This document shows, one piece after another, positions 6,712 through 10,053 of a stretch of 10,053 nucleotides of DNA. The stretch covers positions 1 through 10,053 of the forward strand of contig DLYY01000005.1 in NCBI GenBank assembly GCA_003447535.1, given 5' to 3'. Both the position numbers and the translations under genes were made by a program. Numbering within the stretch: the stretch's first letter is position 1; the number at the start of each line of letters is the position of its first letter. The notes under the pieces are model-generated. The model had not been told where the DNA came from and made no database searches. It worked only from the letters and a program-made list of their open reading frames with translations. This stretch comes from Bacteroidota bacterium. GTDB lineage: Bacteria > Bacteroidota > Bacteroidia > Chitinophagales > UBA8649.

Positions 6712-7076
6712 TTCAAGATTATCTAGACCAGTTAATTGTTGTTGGGGACCGTTTGATTATTGAGCTCTCCGAGAGCAGTGACCGAACAGATAGCGGATTA
6801 TACCTACCTCCCAACGTGAAAGAAAAAGAAGAGATTCAAAGTGGCTACGTGTTAAAAGTTGGTCCAGGACACCCCATCGCATTTGATGAAGATAGCGAGC
6901 CTTGGAAGTCAAACGATAATCCGGTCAAATATATTCCGGTGCAAGCAAAAGAAGGCGATTTTGCCTTTTTTCTCAAGAAGTATGCCTATGAGCTAGTATT
7001 TAAAGGACATACGCTCATGATAGTCCCCCAGACCTCTATTTTGTTGCTTCAGCGAGACAAAGGACTTTTTGATTAA
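6708..7076 (+). CDS. GroES-like co-chaperonin (divergent Cpn10 paralogue)
   Basis: A 122-residue protein with a recognisable Cpn10 fold pattern: an opening strand VVGDRLIIEL (11-20), a mobile-loop-like segment with DRTDSGLYLPPNVKEK (25-40), then SGYVLKVGPG (45-54). In GroES the loop carries a hydrophobic tripeptide that docks on GroEL; here LYL (31-33) fills that position. Residues 55-80 (HPIAFDEDSEPWKSNDNPVK and on) form a longer polar insertion than in GroES of about 95 residues. The family pattern resumes at KEGDFAFFLKKYAYELVFKG (81-100) and ends with HTLMIVPQTSILLLQ. No groEL follows, so this is not the standard groES of a groES-groEL operon. It may be an accessory co-chaperonin. Whether it binds GroEL is inferred only. 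Its ATG overlaps the gatA stop (ATGA), so it is probably co-translated with gatA. Confidence 0.8.
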   Translation: MIQDYLDQLIVVGDRLIIELSESSDRTDSGLYLPPNVKEKEEIQSGYVLKVGPGHPIAFDEDSEPWKSNDNPVKYIPVQAKEGDFAFFLKKYAYELVFKGHTLMIVPQTSILLLQRDKGLFD

Positions 7077-7085
7077 AATGTCAAC

Positions 7086-7113
7086 TTTAGATTGCTTGTG
7101 CGTGTTATCTTTA
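7086..7113 (+). promoter_or_regulatory. Possible promoter before gcvH
   Basis: The 53-bp gap between the groES-like gene and gcvH contains TATCTTTA (7106-7113), one mismatch from TAnnTTTG. A TTTA at 7086-7089 lies 16 bases upstream, a poor -33 element at slightly short spacing. gcvH has no Shine-Dalgarno sequence, only an A-rich leader (AATAAACAACGCA), as is common in this phylum. Confidence 0.28.
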
Positions 7114-7129
7114 ATGAATAAACAACGCA

Positions 7130-7507
7130 ATGAGTTTTCCTGATAATCTATTGTATTCCAAAGACCATGAATGGGTCAAGGTCGAAGGCGAAATCGCCAT
7201 AGTTGGCATTACTAACTTTGCCCAAAGCGAATTGGGCGATATAGTCTTCGTTGATGTTGACACCGTTGAAGAATCCCTTGAGAAGGACGCTGTTTTTGGA
7301 ACCATTGAAGCGGTAAAAACCGTATCAGACATGTTTATGCCCGTTGCCGGGGAAGTTGTTGAAGTGAACGAGGCCCTTGAAGACAGTCCTGAACTGGTAA
7401 ATAGCGATCCCTATGGAGAAGGTTGGATCGTAAAAATCAAGCTCAACGCATCAGACACCGAAGAACTTATGGACAGTGCGTCTTATAAGTCCATGGTCGA
7501 AGGATAG
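7130..7507 (+). CDS. gcvH: Glycine cleavage system H protein
   Basis: Small lipoylated carrier that shuttles the aminomethyl group between the P protein (decarboxylase), the T protein and dihydrolipoamide dehydrogenase. The 125-residue protein is full length. It opens with the typical YSKDHEWVKVEGEIAIVGIT (9-28), followed by ELGDIVFVDV (34-43). The lipoyl hairpin is VFGTIEAVKTVSDMFMPVAG, with the modified lysine at position 63, then the usual GEVVEVNEAL. The C-terminal half has DSPELVNSDPYGEGWIVKI. The ATG at 7130 gives exactly the family N terminus. The gene stands apart from gcvT, with DUF2452, tatA, gatA and the groES-like gene in between. It is followed 11 bp later by a VanZ-like gene. 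Confidence 0.97.
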   Translation: MSFPDNLLYSKDHEWVKVEGEIAIVGITNFAQSELGDIVFVDVDTVEESLEKDAVFGTIEAVKTVSDMFMPVAGEVVEVNEALEDSPELVNSDPYGEGWIVKIKLNASDTEELMDSASYKSMVEG

Positions 7508-7518
7508 CCAATATTGTT

Positions 7519-7878
7519 TTGATTGTGATCTACAGAATTAGCCTAGGACTTTGGGTTGTGCTCCTTGCCTACCTCTCTCTAAGGCCAAGTTCAACATCTC
7601 CACCTCTCTTCCCTCACGCCGACAAGGTCTTTCATCTATTGTTTTATAGTGTGTTGTGCATGCTAGCTTTCAGGTCACATAGCACAAGGCCCAATGGAAA
7701 ACAGCTTGTATATCTTGCCTTAACATGTTTTTTATACGGCATTTTTTTAGAATTTATGCAGAGATTTGCCACAAAAAGTCGTTTTTTTGAGATATTGGAC
7801 ATAGTTGCTAATGGAATGGGAGTCTTTTCTGCATCTATAGTGTATTTAATGTTCACAAAGAAAAAATTATGGGTTTAG
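7519..7878 (+). CDS. VanZ-like family membrane protein
   Basis: A small inner-membrane protein of about 119 residues with four hydrophobic helices, roughly at 5-22, 36-52, 62-78 and 93-112. The VanZ-family pattern is visible: LSLRPSS after helix 1, HADKVFHLLFYSVLCML (33-49), then EFMQRFATKSRFFEILDIVANGMG (78-101) with the conserved Glu, Gln, Arg, Asp and Asn. VanZ itself gives low-level teicoplanin resistance, but most family members are of unknown function and resistance should not be assumed. No ATG is available near the 5' end. Possible starts are TTG at 7519, GTG at 7525, or an ATT between them; the coordinate given uses TTG. The start is 11 bp after the gcvH stop, and the 3' end overlaps the tonB start by 10 bp, both consistent with coupled translation. 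Confidence 0.8.
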   Translation: MIVIYRISLGLWVVLLAYLSLRPSSTSPPLFPHADKVFHLLFYSVLCMLAFRSHSTRPNGKQLVYLALTCFLYGIFLEFMQRFATKSRFFEILDIVANGMGVFSASIVYLMFTKKKLWV

Positions 7879-8735
7879 GAATAATTATTACACTCGTTGG
7901 ATTTGTAGGATCCGTTGCCCTTTTGTTTGGCTTGGTGTGGTACTTAATGACACTTGGCGGAGAAGAAAGCGATGCCAATTTAATTGCCCAAAACAAGGCC
8001 AACCCCCTGCAAAAGAAAGCCAAAGGGAAGGATTTACGCCCATGGGCGGCGATCCTTGTTCTAGGAGGATTCCTCAGTGTATCGACTACAACGATTTTTG
8101 TTTTTTCCAGCAAATCGGCCACCGACAGCCTCAATCAAATGTTTTCTGCCGTATGGGAAATTGAAGCCAAGCCCTCTGAATTTTTTGTAACGGTTGAAGA
8201 GGAAGAAATCCTAGACCCACCGCCTTCTGAACCACCACCACCACCGCCACCACCACCGACAGTAGACAATGTGGTTATCAGTGAAGAAAAAATAGATACC
8301 GTTATTGCGATTGATACCACCGCGGTAATCATTGAGCCTGACATTGTCATTGATGAGCCAAAAATTGCGGATGATGTCATTGTCGATGTTCCTCAACAAA
8401 AGGCATGCTTTAAAGATGCTGATGCCAATTGTCGAAGTCTGTCGGGTTCGGAACAGGACGAATGCTGCCAAAAAGCCATTTTGACCTACTTGGCTAAAGT
8501 TGAATACCCTACTCAGGCAAAGGACTTAGGTGTAGAGGGTAAAGTGCTTCTTCGCTTTGTCGTCGAAAAAGATGGAAGTATATCTCAAATCGAAAAAGTG
8601 CGAGGAGATGACATGCTTGCTGCTGCAGCCATTCGTCACATAAAAAACTCTGGAGGTAAGTGGGTGCCTGGCCAAAATAACGGTGAGAGTGTGCGCTCGC
8701 GCTTTGTGGCCCCCTTTACTTTTAAATTACGCTAA
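7869..8735 (+). CDS. Energy-transducing TonB protein with two N-terminal membrane segments
   Basis: TonB couples the ExbB/ExbD proton motor to outer-membrane transporters. The 288-residue protein has these parts: membrane helix 1 (4-28); a basic loop (43-58, with KKAKGK); membrane helix 2 (59-80); a short spacer and an acidic run (VEEEEIL, 109-115); a proline tract with nine consecutive prolines (122-130); an Ile/Val/Asp-rich linker (131-175); a four-Cys segment (Cys180, 188, 199, 200); and a C-terminal TonB domain (about 205-288). The TonB domain has YPTQAKDLGVEGKVLLRFVV, the DGSI turn, then KWVPGQNNGESVRSRFVAPFTFKL. The basic loop predicts an N-out first helix and a periplasmic C-terminal half, as TonB needs. 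Most TonB proteins have one helix, so the extra one is unusual. It overlaps the VanZ-like gene by 10 bp. exbB and exbD are not in the window. The general family is clear. Which transporters it serves is unknown. Confidence 0.9.
   Translation: MGLGIIITLVGFVGSVALLFGLVWYLMTLGGEESDANLIAQNKANPLQKKAKGKDLRPWAAILVLGGFLSVSTTTIFVFSSKSATDSLNQMFSAVWEIEAKPSEFFVTVEEEEILDPPPSEPPPPPPPPPTVDNVVISEEKIDTVIAIDTTAVIIEPDIVIDEPKIADDVIVDVPQQKACFKDADANCRSLSGSEQDECCQKAILTYLAKVEYPTQAKDLGVEGKVLLRFVVEKDGSISQIEKVRGDDMLAAAAIRHIKNSGGKWVPGQNNGESVRSRFVAPFTFKLR
8232..8258 (+). repeat. CCN triplet tract encoding nine prolines in TonB
   Basis: Nine consecutive proline codons (seven CCA and two CCG) form a near-perfect triplet repeat. 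It encodes the rigid periplasm-spanning part of TonB. Unit-number changes would lengthen or shorten the proline tract without shifting frame. Confidence 0.85.
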
Positions 8736-8756
8736 GCAGCGTTACGCATTGATACA

Positions 8757-10053
8757 ATGACCAATAGGGCGCAGCGCCACTTCATAAACGTAATTCTATC
8801 TCTACTCTGTATGGCATGTAGCACCTCGCTCTTGGCCCAAGATGAGTATGTGCGTGCTGAACGGCTCTTTAATGAAGCTAAATTTGATTCTGCCGCCCAA
8901 CTATACCTCGACCTCTTTACCACAGAGTCACCGAAAAATCCCTCTACCTATCTTGCCCTAAGTCGATCATTGAATGAAGTAAAGGACTTTGATCGCCTAG
9001 GTCTAGTCGCCGAAAAATATCGCATTGACAGCAAGGACCCCTTGGGATACATTGATCAATATTGGGCGTTTTTGAACCGGGGAAAGGCTAAAAAAGCAGA
9101 CAACCTATGGAAAGATATTATGACGTACTCCACGTCTTCAACAGAGGTTAACTGTAGTCGTTTAATGCAACGTTTGATTCGATATGGTGCATTTAATCAA
9201 GCAAAAATCATCTTCACGCAGTTTGCCCCAGCCATACACTCAGCCCCTCAAAACCTTGTGGAACAATATTTAGAACTCTATTTCCTTGAGGACTCGATGG
9301 ATAAAGCCCTGACCCTGTCATTGGAATACTTAAAGGAAAGGCCGTTGCAAGTTGAAGGTTTTGCTAGATTCTTTGATCGACAAAAATCCAAAGAAGGCTT
9401 CTACAATTTGTGTAAACAAAAGCTTTTTACCTATACAAGTCAACACCCTGAGGTATCTTTTACTCTTCAGCTGCTCATATGGCTTGAACAAATTCATGGA
9501 AATTTTGGAGAGGCCGCGCGATTTGGCTTAATGCTTGCACGTCGATCAGCAGATTTTATTCCTAACCTGCTGGCCTTGGCCCAAGATGCATTTAATAACA
9601 ATGCCCTTGTTCAATGCCTTGAACTGTGCAACTTTGTCTTGACCTCAGAATATGTTAACTCTTTTGGAGGCAAGGCCGCCCAACTCAAACTAACCACACA
9701 AAAACGCCTACTCGACCATGGAGACGATAATGCAGTAGATCTGAATTATCTTGAAAGTGCCCTACTTGAACTTGCCAATAATCGTGAAGCAGACCCATCC
9801 ATTCAAACAGAAGCTATTCTTGAATACTGCAGCATACAAATAAAATATCGCCACGACATTCCGTATGCAGTGAACTTTTTAGATAGCCTTATTCAGTACA
9901 ATACCTTTACACGGCAAAACCTTAACCGGATTAAACTACTCTATGGAGAAGCATTAACTATGCAGGGAAAGCCATGGAAGGCATTAATTATCTACACGCA
10001 AGTGGACCATAATGATAGAGATGGAGTTCTTGGTGAAGAAGCTAGATTTAAAA
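8757..10053 (+). CDS. Exported TPR-type helical repeat protein, N-terminal part (3' end outside the window)
   Basis: From the ATG at 8757, 21 bp after the tonB stop, the frame is open without a stop to the window edge, giving 432 residues. The N terminus is a signal peptide: basic start (MTNRAQRHF), hydrophobic core (INVILSLLCMACSTSLL) and AQ at 27-28, typical of signal peptidase I sites in Bacteroidota. The cysteines at 18 and 21 do not make a good lipobox. The mature protein is almost all helical, with TPR-like pairs such as RAERLFNEAKFDSAAQLYLD (34-53), PSTYLALSRSLNEVKDFDRL, and further pairs around GAFNQAKIIF, MDKALTLSLEYL and GNFGEAARFGLMLARRS. Towards the edge, EALTMQGKPWKALIIYTQVD and GEEARFK resemble a repeat common in a larger Bacteroidota TPR family, from memory about 590 residues long, so perhaps 150 residues are missing. 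Likely periplasmic and co-transcribed with tonB. No catalytic domain is visible. Confidence 0.85.
   Translation, partial: MTNRAQRHFINVILSLLCMACSTSLLAQDEYVRAERLFNEAKFDSAAQLYLDLFTTESPKNPSTYLALSRSLNEVKDFDRLGLVAEKYRIDSKDPLGYIDQYWAFLNRGKAKKADNLWKDIMTYSTSSTEVNCSRLMQRLIRYGAFNQAKIIFTQFAPAIHSAPQNLVEQYLELYFLEDSMDKALTLSLEYLKERPLQVEGFARFFDRQKSKEGFYNLCKQKLFTYTSQHPEVSFTLQLLIWLEQIHGNFGEAARFGLMLARRSADFIPNLLALAQDAFNNNALVQCLELCNFVLTSEYVNSFGGKAAQLKLTTQKRLLDHGDDNAVDLNYLESALLELANNREADPSIQTEAILEYCSIQIKYRHDIPYAVNFLDSLIQYNTFTRQNLNRIKLLYGEALTMQGKPWKALIIYTQVDHNDRDGVLGEEARFK

Noticed and set aside
7114..7143. Nine-residue open frame (MNKQRNEFS) overlapping the gcvH start, considered as a leader peptide
   Set aside because: It is too short to separate from chance, has no ribosome-binding site, and shows no attenuator-like hairpin or codon run.
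7519..7878. Glycopeptide-resistance gene, from the VanZ similarity
   Set aside because: Most VanZ-like proteins have no known link to resistance, there are no other van genes here, and the setting is housekeeping.
8135..8471. Minus-strand open frames opposite the TonB proline and linker region, including Gly- and Trp-rich ones
   Set aside because: They are mirror frames of the CCN repeat and the acidic linker. The composition (runs of Gly or Trp) comes directly from the proline codons, and no start signal or conserved motif is seen.
1..10053. Mobile element, phage, defence system or CRISPR array
   Set aside because: No transposase, integrase, terminal inverted repeats, direct-repeat arrays, tRNA attachment site or abrupt change in base composition could be seen. 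Nearly all of the sequence is accounted for by ordinary chromosomal genes.

Overview
The window looks like chromosomal housekeeping DNA from a member of the Bacteroidota, most likely a Flavobacteriales-type lineage. Three things suggest this: the gene content (a Bacteroidota-style TonB, DUF2452, a stand-alone GroES-like protein, a VanZ-like protein beside gcvH, and TPR proteins with signal peptides ending in 'A|Q'), the near absence of strong Shine-Dalgarno sequences, and candidate promoters resembling TAnnTTTG rather than TATAAT. Base composition is moderately AT-rich and even throughout. There is no insertion sequence, phage gene, CRISPR array, tRNA or rRNA, and no gene-free stretch over 300 bases.

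Left arm, minus strand (1-2736). Read in transcription order it holds a 12-14 TM polysaccharide or lipid-linked oligosaccharide flippase, a sugar-phosphate nucleotidyltransferase with a left-handed beta-helix tail, and the first 51 codons of an exported protein that runs off the left edge. Gaps are 45 and 8 bp, so this is probably one cell-envelope operon.

Right arm, plus strand (2748-10053). It starts 11 bp from the flippase start codon. Gene order is rnhB (RNase HII), gcvT (glycine cleavage T protein), a DUF2452 protein, tatA, gatA, a divergent GroES-like co-chaperonin, gcvH (lipoyl carrier H protein), a VanZ-like membrane protein, an energy-transducing TonB protein, and a long exported TPR-type protein that runs off the right edge without a stop. 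Many junctions overlap: 8 bp at gcvT/DUF2452, ATGA at tatA/gatA, ATGA at gatA/groES-like, and 10 bp at vanZ/tonB. This suggests translational coupling. Larger gaps of 36-61 bp before gcvT, tatA and gcvH each carry a promoter-like sequence, which suggests four sub-operons: rnhB; gcvT-DUF2452; tatA-gatA-groES-like; and gcvH-vanZ-tonB-TPR.

How the genes relate. GcvT and GcvH act in the same glycine-cleavage complex, but the gcvP and lpd genes are not here. GatA needs GatB and GatC, TatA needs TatC, and TonB needs ExbB and ExbD; all of these must be encoded elsewhere. I found no convincing evidence of a new defence, mobile or biosynthetic system. The most unusual items are the TonB protein with two N-terminal membrane segments and a four-cysteine module, the stop/start-coupled tatA-gatA-groES-like trio, the divergent GroES paralogue, and the very tight divergent flippase/rnhB junction.
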